Part shown: piece after piece, positions 6,277 to 13,212 of the stretch | Position numbering within the stretch: the first letter of the stretch is position 1 | Layout of the letters: each line of letters begins with the position of its first letter | IMG/VR virus record: IMGVR_UViG_3300045974_000183 | Coordinates: 1-39,303 of that record | DNA from: a virus | Length of the DNA stretch: 39,303 bases | Strand: one strand, 5' to 3' | Made by a program: the position numbers and the translations under genes | The notes under the pieces: generated by a model | What the model saw: only the letters and a program-made list of their open reading frames with translations | Told to the model about the DNA's origin: nothing | Databases searched by the model: none

Positions 6277-8057
6277 TTCAGTTCTCCCCAGTTAGGGCCA
6301 GTCTTGGGCGACGATTGCAGCGGCACGTCCAGCGGCACACCCTCCATCGCTTCCCGAAGGACCTCCAGCTCCTCCGGCGGGCCGGAGACGTTGATCTCGT
6401 CATGCACGGTGGAGAGGAGCCTGCCCCGCCGGGAACCCGACTCCCAGTACCGGCACACTGCTTCCTTGGTGATGTCGGCGCTGCTCCCCTGCACCAGCAC
6501 GTTTAGAGCCTTGTACTCAAACGTCCTGTTTTCCTTGGCTGGCTCGCAGGAGTAGACACGCCCGCCCCAGGTGCGGATCGTCTGCCCGTTCTGGAACCGG
6601 CGCTTCGCCTCCCGGTCCAGAGCGTTCACGTCCGGCATCGCTGCGCGGAGCGCGTCGGTGAAGCTCCGCGCCTTCACCTGGGACACCCCCAGCGTGTCTC
6701 CTAGCTTGCTCGATCCCATGCCGTAGAGGAGCCCGAACCCGACGACCTTCGCCTGCTCGCGGGTGATGGTGATGCCAAGCTGCGCGACCCGCGCGACAAC
6801 CATGTCATGCTGGTCCATCTCAGGGTTGGCTGTGTACATCTGCGCCAACTGGCCCGATGCCATGTGCGCTGTGACGAACCACTCCTGCTGCCTGTAGTCT
6901 CTGTGAAGCCAGCGGTGCCCTTCATCTGGAAGGAGGTAGCGACGTACACGGGGGAGCGGCGGGAAGCCGGTCGGGAGGTCCTCGGGCTTCGGCATCCTCT
7001 TGTTGATGTTCTGCACCCGGCTGGCCGACAGACGCCCCGTGCGCGTTCCCCGGTTGTCGTCACCGTGGCTCTGGCGCACTTGGTTCCACTCGGTTGAGAT
7101 GCGGCCCCGGTTCCTGCACGCCTGATCTAGCCACGGCTCCATCGACTGGGAGAGCAGGGTCTGTAGCATGTTCCTGTAGTTGAGGAGCTTGAAGACCTCG
7201 GGGTCGCGGAAGCGGTCCTGCGTCAACGTCTTCTTGGAGATGGAGTCCTTCCCCGTCTCGGTCTGCGCGAACCGGGTAACGACTCCAGAGGAGCGAAGCG
7301 CCCTCGCGAGGTCCTGGTCCGCGTCCACGTTCAGCGTCGGAGTGGAGAGCATGTGCCGCAGGAGGGCATCGCAGAGGATGAGCCGCTTGCGCGCCTCCTC
7401 GATGTCGCGGGCCAGGGTGTCCACATCCACGCGGATCCCCCGCCGCTCGTTGTCCAGCAGGCAGGGCATCAGACGACGCTCCCGGTCGTAGGCCGCTTGC
7501 ATCCCCGCAGCCTGGATGCGGGGGTAGAGAAGCGCATGCAGGCGAAGAGTGCGGGACACATCCCCACAAGCGTAGGGAGCCACCACGTCGCCGGGGGCCT
7601 TGGAGATGAAGGCCCCAGGTCGCTGCGCGGAGGTGATGACCTTGTGCTCCACCAGCCAGTCCCTGACCGCATCGCGCTCGGTGGGCTTCTCCCCCAGCAG
7701 CCGCTCCGCGCTCTCCTTGAGCCCGAGGCTCAGGGCGTGCGGGTCGGTCAGGAACAACTGGAACAACGTATCGTGCGTGTTCTGCCAATCCGGCATCGGG
7801 ATGGAGAAGTGAGTCTCCAGCACGTCCAGATCGAACTTGCTGTTGTGGCAGAGGACCGACACGCCGGGGGTGATGACGCGGAGCAGGGCCGCTTCCGCCT
7901 GCCCCCGCGTGCAGTTGTTGCCGGTGGGGTGCCCCCAGGCGAGGTAGGTGGGAAGCTCGCCCAGCCCGCCGATTGCCACGCCCACCGGGACCGGCGGGTG
8001 ATGGGGCCGCTCTTGGATCGCCTCTGTCTCGAAGTCAATGCAGATGATTCTTTCCAT
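6273..8057 (-). CDS. Family A DNA polymerase with 3'-5' exonuclease domain (594 aa)
   Basis: I chose ATG 8057 because GAGG lies about eight bases upstream; an ATG at 8069 would add four residues. Exonuclease motifs: CIDFETE (D8, E10), VLCHNSKFD (H71-N72, D76) and PYACGDVSRT (Y162, D166). Polymerase motifs: A (LHRDYRQQEWF, conserved Asp and Glu), B (REQAKVVGFGLLYG) and C (STVHDEINV). It is the replicative polymerase. Motif A has Arg-Gln-Gln where many family members have Ser-Gln-Ile. Length is short for family A because there is no 5' nuclease domain. It is coupled by overlap to the nuclease gene. Confidence 0.97.
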   Translation of the reverse strand: MERIICIDFETEAIQERPHHPPVPVGVAIGGLGELPTYLAWGHPTGNNCTRGQAEAALLRVITPGVSVLCHNSKFDLDVLETHFSIPMPDWQNTHDTLFQLFLTDPHALSLGLKESAERLLGEKPTERDAVRDWLVEHKVITSAQRPGAFISKAPGDVVAPYACGDVSRTLRLHALLYPRIQAAGMQAAYDRERRLMPCLLDNERRGIRVDVDTLARDIEEARKRLILCDALLRHMLSTPTLNVDADQDLARALRSSGVVTRFAQTETGKDSISKKTLTQDRFRDPEVFKLLNYRNMLQTLLSQSMEPWLDQACRNRGRISTEWNQVRQSHGDDNRGTRTGRLSASRVQNINKRMPKPEDLPTGFPPLPRVRRYLLPDEGHRWLHRDYRQQEWFVTAHMASGQLAQMYTANPEMDQHDMVVARVAQLGITITREQAKVVGFGLLYGMGSSKLGDTLGVSQVKARSFTDALRAAMPDVNALDREAKRRFQNGQTIRTWGGRVYSCEPAKENRTFEYKALNVLVQGSSADITKEAVCRYWESGSRRGRLLSTVHDEINVSGPPEELEVLREAMEGVPLDVPLQSSPKTGPNWGELK

Positions 8058-8084
8058 GTGAACCCTCATGGTGGGATGGTGGGA

Positions 8085-8315
8085 CTACTTGACGAACTGG
8101 TCAACCTTGCCCTTGTTCCAGTGGAACACGGCCGCGCTGATGCGGATCAGGATGGAGTGGTACTCAGACGTGGACCCCTCGGGGGCGCCGAACAGGAGGA
8201 GATCGGACACGGCGGCGAGGACCGTCCTCATCTGCTTGTTCTGCTCCTCCAGGCACTTCGACCCGCCCGCCCGGTGGATCGCCTGCTTGTCTCCGCACAC
8301 CTTGCACTCGTGCAT
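8085..8315 (-). CDS. Small CxxC protein (76 aa)
   Basis: I chose ATG 8315 because GGAGGCGAG lies immediately upstream; a start at 8336 has no such site. The protein begins MHECKVCGDKQAIHRAGGSKC, a single zinc-knuckle-like cluster (C4, C7, H14, C21). A helical region with hydrophobic faces follows (MRTVLAAVSDLLLFG and HSILIRISAAVFHW). Function unknown. It lies directly before the polymerase, so a replication accessory role is possible. Confidence 0.75.
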   Translation of the reverse strand: MHECKVCGDKQAIHRAGGSKCLEEQNKQMRTVLAAVSDLLLFGAPEGSTSEYHSILIRISAAVFHWNKGKVDQFVK

Positions 8316-8466
8316 CTCGCCTCCAGTAACGCACATAGGCTGTACGACAGATAGGGTCCGCGCAGATGAGTCGCGGCTTCGTGCGCGGGGGCGGTAGTCT
8401 GTCCCCGCACACGAGACACTCCCCGGCCTTCGCCGCTTGCCTCATCTGGCGCAGGCCGGGGGCCAC
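8164..8466 (-). CDS. Possible small zinc-knuckle protein (up to 100 aa)
   Basis: A GTG at 8466 directly follows the TAG of the 347-aa gene, in the same frame. The first 55 residues look real: ECLVCGDRLPPPRTKPRLICADPICRTAYVRYWRRD has the CxxC...CxxxxCR pattern of a small phage zinc protein. The last 50 residues overlap the next gene in another frame and are Arg/Gly/Pro-rich, as expected of an out-of-frame high-GC tail. No good ribosome site is seen. It may be a real short gene with a long overlapping end, or a remnant that lost its proper stop. Confidence 0.5.
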   Translation of the reverse strand: MAPGLRQMRQAAKAGECLVCGDRLPPPRTKPRLICADPICRTAYVRYWRRDARVQGVRRQAGDPPGGRVEVPGGAEQADEDGPRRRVRSPPVRRPRGVHV

Positions 8467-9510
8467 CTAGAACTTCTGCGAGGGGGCGGGGGCCTCGTCC
8501 CCGACCGGGGCCTCGTAGAGCGCGGAGGCGAACTCGCTCGCGCGGGCCTGGAGCGCCCGCACCTGGGCCTTCTCCAAGACCCCGACCGGCTTGAAGGTGA
8601 GCCCGTAGGCCCCGCCCTTCGTCGCGATCCCCACCTCGGTCAGCACGCCGAGCACGTTGAACGGGCTGTGCGCCTTGCACGCCGAGACGTAGTTCCCCCA
8701 CTCGGTCACCGATCCGCGCGGAACCGAGAACTGCCGGACCTCGGCAGCGGCGATGGACTCGGGGTCGTCCACCTCGACCACGGCCAGGACCCGGCGCGAG
8801 TCCTTGCACCGCTTGCCGCCGCGCCCCGAGGGGTCGGAGCCCCAGCGGTTGTGCGGGCAGACGGCGCAGGACTCGGCCTCCCGCTTCGGGCTCGCCGGGG
8901 AGGGGACGAGGGTCTTCTCATCCGGCCCCGTGGCGAAGCAGGTGGGGGAGCCGGGCTGCTGGTCGTTGTAGCTGCCGGGGAACAGTGCCTTGCTCGCGCT
9001 GTAGCTCAGGACCGCCAGCCGGATCTTGTTGCCCTCCACCGGCCTCCCATCGACCGACCACTGACCGGCCTTGTGGACCAGCCGTTGGACCTTGACTGAC
9101 TCGTGAGACGCGGCCTCGGTCGCCTTCGCAACCAGGGCCTTCTCCCAGTCCTCGGTGATAGTCACCCCCACCGGGGCCTGGACCACGATGTCAGCCTTGA
9201 ACTTCTGGCGCACCACGATGGGCTCGGTCTTCGGCGCGGGGGCCTGCTGGGCCATGAGGGGAGCGAGGACGGTCTCAGCCTGCTTGATGACCTGCGCCGC
9301 CTCCAAGACCACGTCGTGCGGGATGTCGGACGGCTTCACCACGATCGTCGTCTCCTGCACCGGGGCGGGCGGGATGATCACGGCGGGGGCGCGGCTCTTG
9401 AGGAATGCGTCGAATTCGCGCTGGAGGTCGGGCGGGAGCGCCGCCGGGACCTCGGGCTGTGCGCCCTCGATGCCGGGGAGGATCGTCTTGCGATTGTACT
9501 TGGTCGCCAT
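8467..9510 (-). CDS. Putative DNA-binding/replication protein with Cys motif (347 aa)
   Basis: The first half is proline-rich and low in complexity (IIPPAPVQETTIVVKPSD, MAQQAPAPKTEP). The second half is a folded domain. Notable is CAVCPHNRWGSDPSGRGGKRCKDSR (about residues 206-230), a cysteine/glycine motif I associate with uncharacterised proteins of phage replication modules. After it come beta-rich segments and a helical end. No catalytic motif is seen. A single-stranded DNA-binding or recombination-mediator role would fit the place between primase and polymerase, and no other SSB candidate is visible in the arm. This is inference. Confidence 0.8.
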   Translation of the reverse strand: MATKYNRKTILPGIEGAQPEVPAALPPDLQREFDAFLKSRAPAVIIPPAPVQETTIVVKPSDIPHDVVLEAAQVIKQAETVLAPLMAQQAPAPKTEPIVVRQKFKADIVVQAPVGVTITEDWEKALVAKATEAASHESVKVQRLVHKAGQWSVDGRPVEGNKIRLAVLSYSASKALFPGSYNDQQPGSPTCFATGPDEKTLVPSPASPKREAESCAVCPHNRWGSDPSGRGGKRCKDSRRVLAVVEVDDPESIAAAEVRQFSVPRGSVTEWGNYVSACKAHSPFNVLGVLTEVGIATKGGAYGLTFKPVGVLEKAQVRALQARASEFASALYEAPVGDEAPAPSQKF

Positions 9511-9534
9511 TGGGTTCTCGTTGTTTGAGGTGGA

Positions 9535-9915
9535 CTACTTCTCCCCGCGCTTGCGGAGGGAGAGCGAAACGCGGTTCATCTGCTCGACGCCGGGGATGGA
9601 CAACTTGTCGTCCCACCGGGCGCGGCACGCGCCGCTCGCGGGGCGACGCTCCAGCAGGTCGAAGGCGTCGTTCTGCTTGATGTACTCGTAGAAGCTGGGC
9701 CAGTCGGCCACGGTCGGGACCACGGTCAGCGACACGCTGGCGGTCGCCACGTCGCCCCTGCCTGAGTCGAGCCCCGCCTCGGTCAGAGCCGAGAGCACCT
9801 CTCCCTCCAGAGCGCGCTCCTGCGCCTGGATGGAGTCAACCTCCCGCTGCTTCTCCAGGCGGAAGTCGCGCAGCATCTTCAGATTGTCGATCATCTGTCC
9901 CAGGGTCTTTGCCAT
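9535..9915 (-). CDS. Conserved phage replication-module protein (126 aa)
   Basis: ATG 9915 follows GGAGACAAAC. The N-terminal half is helical with coiled-coil character (LKMLRDFRLEKQREVDSIQAQERALEGEV). The C-terminal half has the pattern VPTVADWPSFYEYIKQNDAFDLLERRP followed by ARWDDKLSIPGVEQMNRVSLSLRK. This resembles small phage proteins often found next to recombination or ssDNA-binding genes. Twenty-four bases separate it from the 347-aa gene, so the two are probably co-expressed partners. No enzymatic motif is present. Confidence 0.85.
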   Translation of the reverse strand: MAKTLGQMIDNLKMLRDFRLEKQREVDSIQAQERALEGEVLSALTEAGLDSGRGDVATASVSLTVVPTVADWPSFYEYIKQNDAFDLLERRPASGACRARWDDKLSIPGVEQMNRVSLSLRKRGEK

Positions 9916-10078
9916 TGTGTTTGTCTCCGTTTTCAGTGGTCTTGTTTTTCTTGTTCAGAGGCCAGAACTTTCGGTAGTGCCCAGCCTCGATCAGACGGCG
10001 AAGCGCCACCTCTTCTCGCAGCCCGGTCAGGTCTGCGTACTCCTTGACGAGCGCTTCGGTTGCTGCGTCGAGCTTCAT
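9836..10078 (-). CDS. Small possible DNA-binding protein (80 aa)
   Basis: The first 45 residues (KLDAATEALVKEYADLTGLREEVALRRLIEAGHYRKFW) look like a short helical, possibly ribbon-helix-helix or helix-turn-helix type segment. The rest is hydrophilic and overlaps the next gene by 80 bases in another frame. ATG 10078 sits 7 bases after a good -10 element, so the mRNA from that promoter would be leaderless. GAGGAG lies farther upstream. Possible regulator; function not recognised. Confidence 0.65.
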   Translation of the reverse strand: MKLDAATEALVKEYADLTGLREEVALRRLIEAGHYRKFWPLNKKNKTTENGDKHNGKDPGTDDRQSEDAARLPPGEAAGG

Positions 10079-10084
10079 AGGTGG

Positions 10085-10112
10085 AGTCTACTCCTCGCAC
10101 AGCTGTTGTCAA
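10085..10112 (-). promoter_or_regulatory. Sigma70-like promoter, possibly leaderless transcript
   Basis: Reading leftward, TTGACA (10112-10107) is followed after 16 bases by TAGACT (10090-10085). The predicted start of transcription falls at about 10078, the first base of the ATG of the 80-aa gene. The -10 lies within an interrupted inverted repeat GGAGT-CT-ACTCC (10083-10094), which could bind a regulator. The spacing and the TARWCTC-type -10 recur in front of two other leftward genes. Confidence 0.6.
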
Positions 10113-10114
10113 CT

Positions 10115-12151
10115 CTAAAACTTCCCACCCATCAAAGTCAGAGTCCTATCATATTCTTGCGCCGCCTCGGTCGGGAGGGCATCCGTCCACCTCTCAGGGC
10201 TACGGACGCAGACGAGCCGCAATACCCCAGCGGGCGTGCGCACTTGCCGCCCTCGGCAAGCGAACGCGATCCCAGCCTGCTTGACGGCCCTCCCGATGCC
10301 CTGAGCGCCCACCTTCGTTCGCTGGCTCGGGTCGTAGGCTCGGAGCATCTGCTCAGAGGTGAGCAGCTGCGCGCCCTGCGCCACCTCTTTACCCAGGGGT
10401 GCTAGGGCCTGCTCAGGGTCCGCCTGGAGTAGCGCGACCCACGCAGCAAGCTCGGAGCGGGAGGAGAGAATCATCTGCTCCTTCGCGTCGGACCGTGGCG
10501 CATGGGCGGTGGGGGAGTACCCGCTCACATCCCGCTTGAGAAGCTTGTCCATCCATATGGCCGGCCCATCCCCCTTGAGCCATGCGTCAAGCTCGACGTA
10601 CCGGGCCGGAGGGAGGGGTCGAAGCGGAGCCTCGTGGATAGCGAAGCGCCGGTCAGAGTCCTCTACATAGAAGGAGTCGTTGTGGTTGGACGTGAACCCC
10701 CATGACGCGAGGTCGGGCACCTCGTACTCCGGAACGTACTTGATCTTGACCACGCTGCGGTGAGACGTGATGCGCTGCTTGAGCTTGTCCGCTGTCTGTC
10801 TCGACTCGCCCGCCGTTACCTCATCTCCGTAGACGAATGTCTTGTTGACCATGTACCCGTTGAAGGGGGCCTTCAAGTCCTCGCTCCCCACCTCCACCCC
10901 ATTCGCGCCATGTATCTTGAGGAGCGCATAGAAGAAGAGGGTCTTGCCGGTGCCCTGGGTCGAACCCCAGATGATTGGGGCCGTGTAGGGCTTCGTCCTG
11001 GGATTCTGGATCTTGTGCGCCGCCCAGTCGAGGATCCACTCCTTGTAGGCTGGGTCGGAGGCGAAGAGGTAGTCCAAGAACTTGTCCCAGACTGAGTTAT
11101 CCCCTTCCTTGGGCTCGCACCCCCACCCAGTCCAGGTGTTCCAGTTATCCTCCACCTCTTGAGGCTGGCCCGGCGCGTAGGTCACATCGTACACCTCTGC
11201 GCGGGAAGGCCAGTCGAGCCACTCGCTCGCGGTCTTGAAGGTCCGGGTCCGGATACCCTGCTGGGTTGTGACCAGTCGGGTAAAACTCCGGTTAGAGAAC
11301 TGGTGCCCGGTGTAGTCGGCGGGGGAGATGAGCCGTCCATCCTCGCGCACGACCACGATGCCGCGCCTGCGGACATACAACACATCTGCGCTCATCTCCC
11401 AGAGGGCGCGAGCCTCCTGGTAGGCGGGGGATGAGAGGACTAGAGCCTCCACCTCTTCAGGGGTGTGGGTGAGCAGGTAATCATCCAGCCCCACCTTAGA
11501 GCCGTCGTCCGCGGTGGGTAGCGCCACCACTGAGGGCCTCGCACCTCGCGCCAGTAGCTCGTGCGCCAGTGCCGTCTGTGCGCGCACCACGTTCGGGTTC
11601 GTCGCCGCGTCTGAGTCGAAAATGATCACCACTTCCCGATTAGTCCAAACGAATTGTTCCAGCGCGGGAAGGAGTGCGATGCCGCGTTTAGCAGAACGCC
11701 AGGAGTCCACCCCGCCGAGACCTACGCACGGCAAGCCCCGCTCGCTTGCCGCGGAAGCCTTCTTCTCCCCTTCGGTCAGGTAGACCCGCTCAGTTGGGTC
11801 TTGGGAGAGACCCGCCCAGTCGATGAGCGGAGGCAGGTATACCTCAGGCTTGCTGTTGAGCGGGCAAGCGTAACGTTGGGGACGTGCTTGTGCAGCGCGC
11901 CAGCCGGTGGGGGGAGAGAGGTAGCGCACGCGGAAGTATGGGTCCGGTGAGCCGTCGAGCTTGAAGTAGGGGATCAGGAGCGCGCTGCGTGAGCCGTCGA
12001 ACGGCCGCCCGAGCTTGCCCACATCTTCGGGGGATAGGTGGCGGTAGCCTAGCAGGCTTGCCGCCTCGTCGGAGATGCCGGAAGAGCGCCAGCTTTCGCG
12101 CGCCAGGTCCTCTGGTGGAGCGGGGGAAGGGACTAGAGACAAGGCTGACAT
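10115..12151 (-). CDS. Primase-helicase: Toprim/DUF3854-like plus SF3/DUF5906-type helicase (678 aa)
   Basis: The N-terminal part carries a Toprim-like fold of the DUF3854 type: VYLTEGEKKASAAS (acidic E127), GLGGVDSW, and VVIIFDSDAATNP (D179, D181). The C-terminal part is an SF3-like helicase of the DUF5906/NrS-1 type: WGSTQGTGKTLF (Walker A 396-404, K403), FVYGDEVTAGE (Walker B, about 439-447) and WGFTSNHND (sensor-like). The fusion would prime and unwind DNA ahead of the family A polymerase. The Toprim-like part may act as primase or only regulate loading. This is the largest gene of the early arm and has its own upstream promoter candidate. Confidence 0.9.
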   Translation of the reverse strand: MSALSLVPSPAPPEDLARESWRSSGISDEAASLLGYRHLSPEDVGKLGRPFDGSRSALLIPYFKLDGSPDPYFRVRYLSPPTGWRAAQARPQRYACPLNSKPEVYLPPLIDWAGLSQDPTERVYLTEGEKKASAASERGLPCVGLGGVDSWRSAKRGIALLPALEQFVWTNREVVIIFDSDAATNPNVVRAQTALAHELLARGARPSVVALPTADDGSKVGLDDYLLTHTPEEVEALVLSSPAYQEARALWEMSADVLYVRRRGIVVVREDGRLISPADYTGHQFSNRSFTRLVTTQQGIRTRTFKTASEWLDWPSRAEVYDVTYAPGQPQEVEDNWNTWTGWGCEPKEGDNSVWDKFLDYLFASDPAYKEWILDWAAHKIQNPRTKPYTAPIIWGSTQGTGKTLFFYALLKIHGANGVEVGSEDLKAPFNGYMVNKTFVYGDEVTAGESRQTADKLKQRITSHRSVVKIKYVPEYEVPDLASWGFTSNHNDSFYVEDSDRRFAIHEAPLRPLPPARYVELDAWLKGDGPAIWMDKLLKRDVSGYSPTAHAPRSDAKEQMILSSRSELAAWVALLQADPEQALAPLGKEVAQGAQLLTSEQMLRAYDPSQRTKVGAQGIGRAVKQAGIAFACRGRQVRTPAGVLRLVCVRSPERWTDALPTEAAQEYDRTLTLMGGKF

Positions 12152-12184
12152 GGAGTCTCGTGGGACCGCGAGCGCAGGGGCGCG

Positions 12185-12214
12185 AGACTACTCCCCCACG
12201 CCCACGGGTGTCAA
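12185..12214 (-). promoter_or_regulatory. Sigma70-like promoter upstream of primase gene
   Basis: Leftward TTGACA (12214-12209), 18-base spacer and TAGTCT (12190-12185) would start transcription near 12178, 27 bases before the primase ATG. The flank GGAGTAGTCTC matches GGAGTAGACTC of the promoter at 10085-10112 at 10 of 11 positions. Confidence 0.5.
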
Positions 12215-12236
12215 CGGGTAGACAGAGTGTGTCGGG

Positions 12237-12428
12237 TTAGGCGTGCTCGGAGATCCAGTTTTTCGCCGCTTCCACACTGGTGAGGAACGGAGTCTGAGCG
12301 GGCGGCTTGAGGAGCCGGCCAGAGACTCCGACCAGCATCTTGATCGCCCGCCTCCGCTTCCCGAATACTGTGACAAACGAATCGGTTGTGTAGCCAGACA
12401 CCAGAATCGTGCAGCCTTTGTAGCGCAT
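12237..12428 (-). CDS. Small phage protein with SVEAAKNWISEH motif (63 aa)
   Basis: ATG 12428 is preceded by AGGAGGGTACCCC, a strong ribosome site, so the longer frame from 12449 is not used. The protein starts with a beta-rich region (MRYKGCTILVSGYTTDSFVTVFGK). It ends with the helix FLTSVEAAKNWISEHA, a layout typical of tiny uncharacterised phage proteins. It lies after a hairpin that could limit read-through from upstream. Function unknown. Confidence 0.8.
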   Translation of the reverse strand: MRYKGCTILVSGYTTDSFVTVFGKRRRAIKMLVGVSGRLLKPPAQTPFLTSVEAAKNWISEHA

Positions 12429-12451
12429 GGGGTACCCTCCTAACGCCAAAG

Positions 12452-12474
12452 GCCCGCCCCTTGTGAGGGCGGGC
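12452..12474 (-). terminator. GC-rich hairpin, possible terminator or attenuator
   Basis: GCCCGCCC (12452-12459), a 7-base loop and GGGCGGGC (12467-12474) form a perfect 8-bp stem. Leftward, the stem is followed by C and TTT, a very short U tract. It sits between the coiled-coil gene ending at 12501 and the ribosome site of the 63-aa gene, so it may partly terminate or attenuate early transcription. Confidence 0.6.
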
Positions 12475-12500
12475 AGGTCGCGCGGGTCTAGCGGTGGAGG

Positions 12501-13124
12501 CTAGGCGAGGCGCGCCTCGTCCAAGGGGCAGCGAGAGTAGATGTGGAGTGTGACCGCTTCTCCGCACACATCACAATACCCGCTACGCTTCTCTTGGGGG
12601 ATCCGGTGCGGCTCCAGGGGGGTCTTCTCAGCCTGGTGCGCGTCCGCCTCGGCTTCCTTCAAGCTCTCGACCACCCCTTCGAGGGCTTCCACCCTGTCGG
12701 CGAGTGAGTCGCGCTCGGTGGCGAGTGAGTCGCGCTCGGTGGCGAGGCGGGTCACTCCGCGCACGAGGTCCTGGTAGGTGCAGAAGAAAGGAAGGGAGTC
12801 GGCTGCCTCTTCCAGCAGAGCTTGCAGGTACACATCAGGCGAGGGAGCCGGACGGGCGCTCTTGATGTCGGCCAGTTCCTTCTCCATCCGGAAGGCTCGC
12901 TCATAGACCAGCTTCCGATCTTCGGACAGGTCCTTGATCTCCGCGGCGCGCTTCTCCAGTTCCACCTCGACGCGGGCCATATCGGCCGTTCGCGCGGCTT
13001 GCAGCTTGGCTGTAGCCTTCCGCTCGTTGTCCAGGATGCTGCGAGTCCGATCCAGCTCCGCTTGCGTGGTGTTCAGATCGGACTGAAGGGACTTGATCCA
13101 GTCGATAACCTTGTCGGTGTTCAT
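12501..13124 (-). CDS. Coiled-coil protein with C-terminal zinc knuckle (207 aa)
   Basis: ATG 13124 follows GGAGAATGCCAG. Residues about 8-95 form a long charged coiled coil (KSLQSDLNTTQAELDRTRSI and ELEKRAAEIKDLSEDRKLV). A non-coiled segment follows (PDVYLQALLEEAADSLPFFC), then a second coil containing the duplicated heptad LATERDSLATERDSLADR. The C-terminus has YCDVCGEAVTLHIYSRCP, a CxxC...C zinc knuckle. It may be a scaffold or nucleic-acid-binding oligomer in early replication. Family not recognised. Flanked on both sides by strong hairpins. Confidence 0.85.
   Translation of the reverse strand: MNTDKVIDWIKSLQSDLNTTQAELDRTRSILDNERKATAKLQAARTADMARVEVELEKRAAEIKDLSEDRKLVYERAFRMEKELADIKSARPAPSPDVYLQALLEEAADSLPFFCTYQDLVRGVTRLATERDSLATERDSLADRVEALEGVVESLKEAEADAHQAEKTPLEPHRIPQEKRSGYCDVCGEAVTLHIYSRCPLDEARLA
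12700..12741. repeat. Two perfect tandem 21-bp repeats inside the coiled-coil gene
   Basis: GCGAGTGAGTCGCGCTCGGTG occurs at 12700-12720 and again at 12721-12741. Being 21 bases long it keeps the reading frame and adds exactly one heptad to the coiled coil. This is a likely slippage duplication and a site for length variation among relatives. Confidence 0.95.
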
Positions 13125-13162
13125 CTGGCATTCTCCATTTGTGGTTTCGGTAAAGCGGGGGG

Positions 13163-13204
13163 CTACCCAAGAGAGCCGCTCCCGCGAGCGGCTCCAGAGG
13201 GTAG
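13163..13204 (-). terminator. Two-tier hairpin between DUF932 and coiled-coil genes
   Basis: An inner perfect stem GAGCCGCTC (13173-13181) / GAGCGGCTC (13186-13194) with a CCGC loop is enclosed by CTACCC (13163-13168) / GGGTAG (13199-13204). A symmetric 4-base interior loop separates the tiers. Reading leftward, no strong U tract follows. It lies 9 bases after the DUF932 stop, so it may act as a terminator, RNA-processing site or mRNA 3'-end stabiliser. Confidence 0.7.
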
Positions 13205-13212
13205 GCTCCCAC

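Noticed and set aside
12452-12474. A strong rho-independent terminator
   Set aside because: The stem is perfect but the U tract is only three bases; listed as possible attenuator instead.
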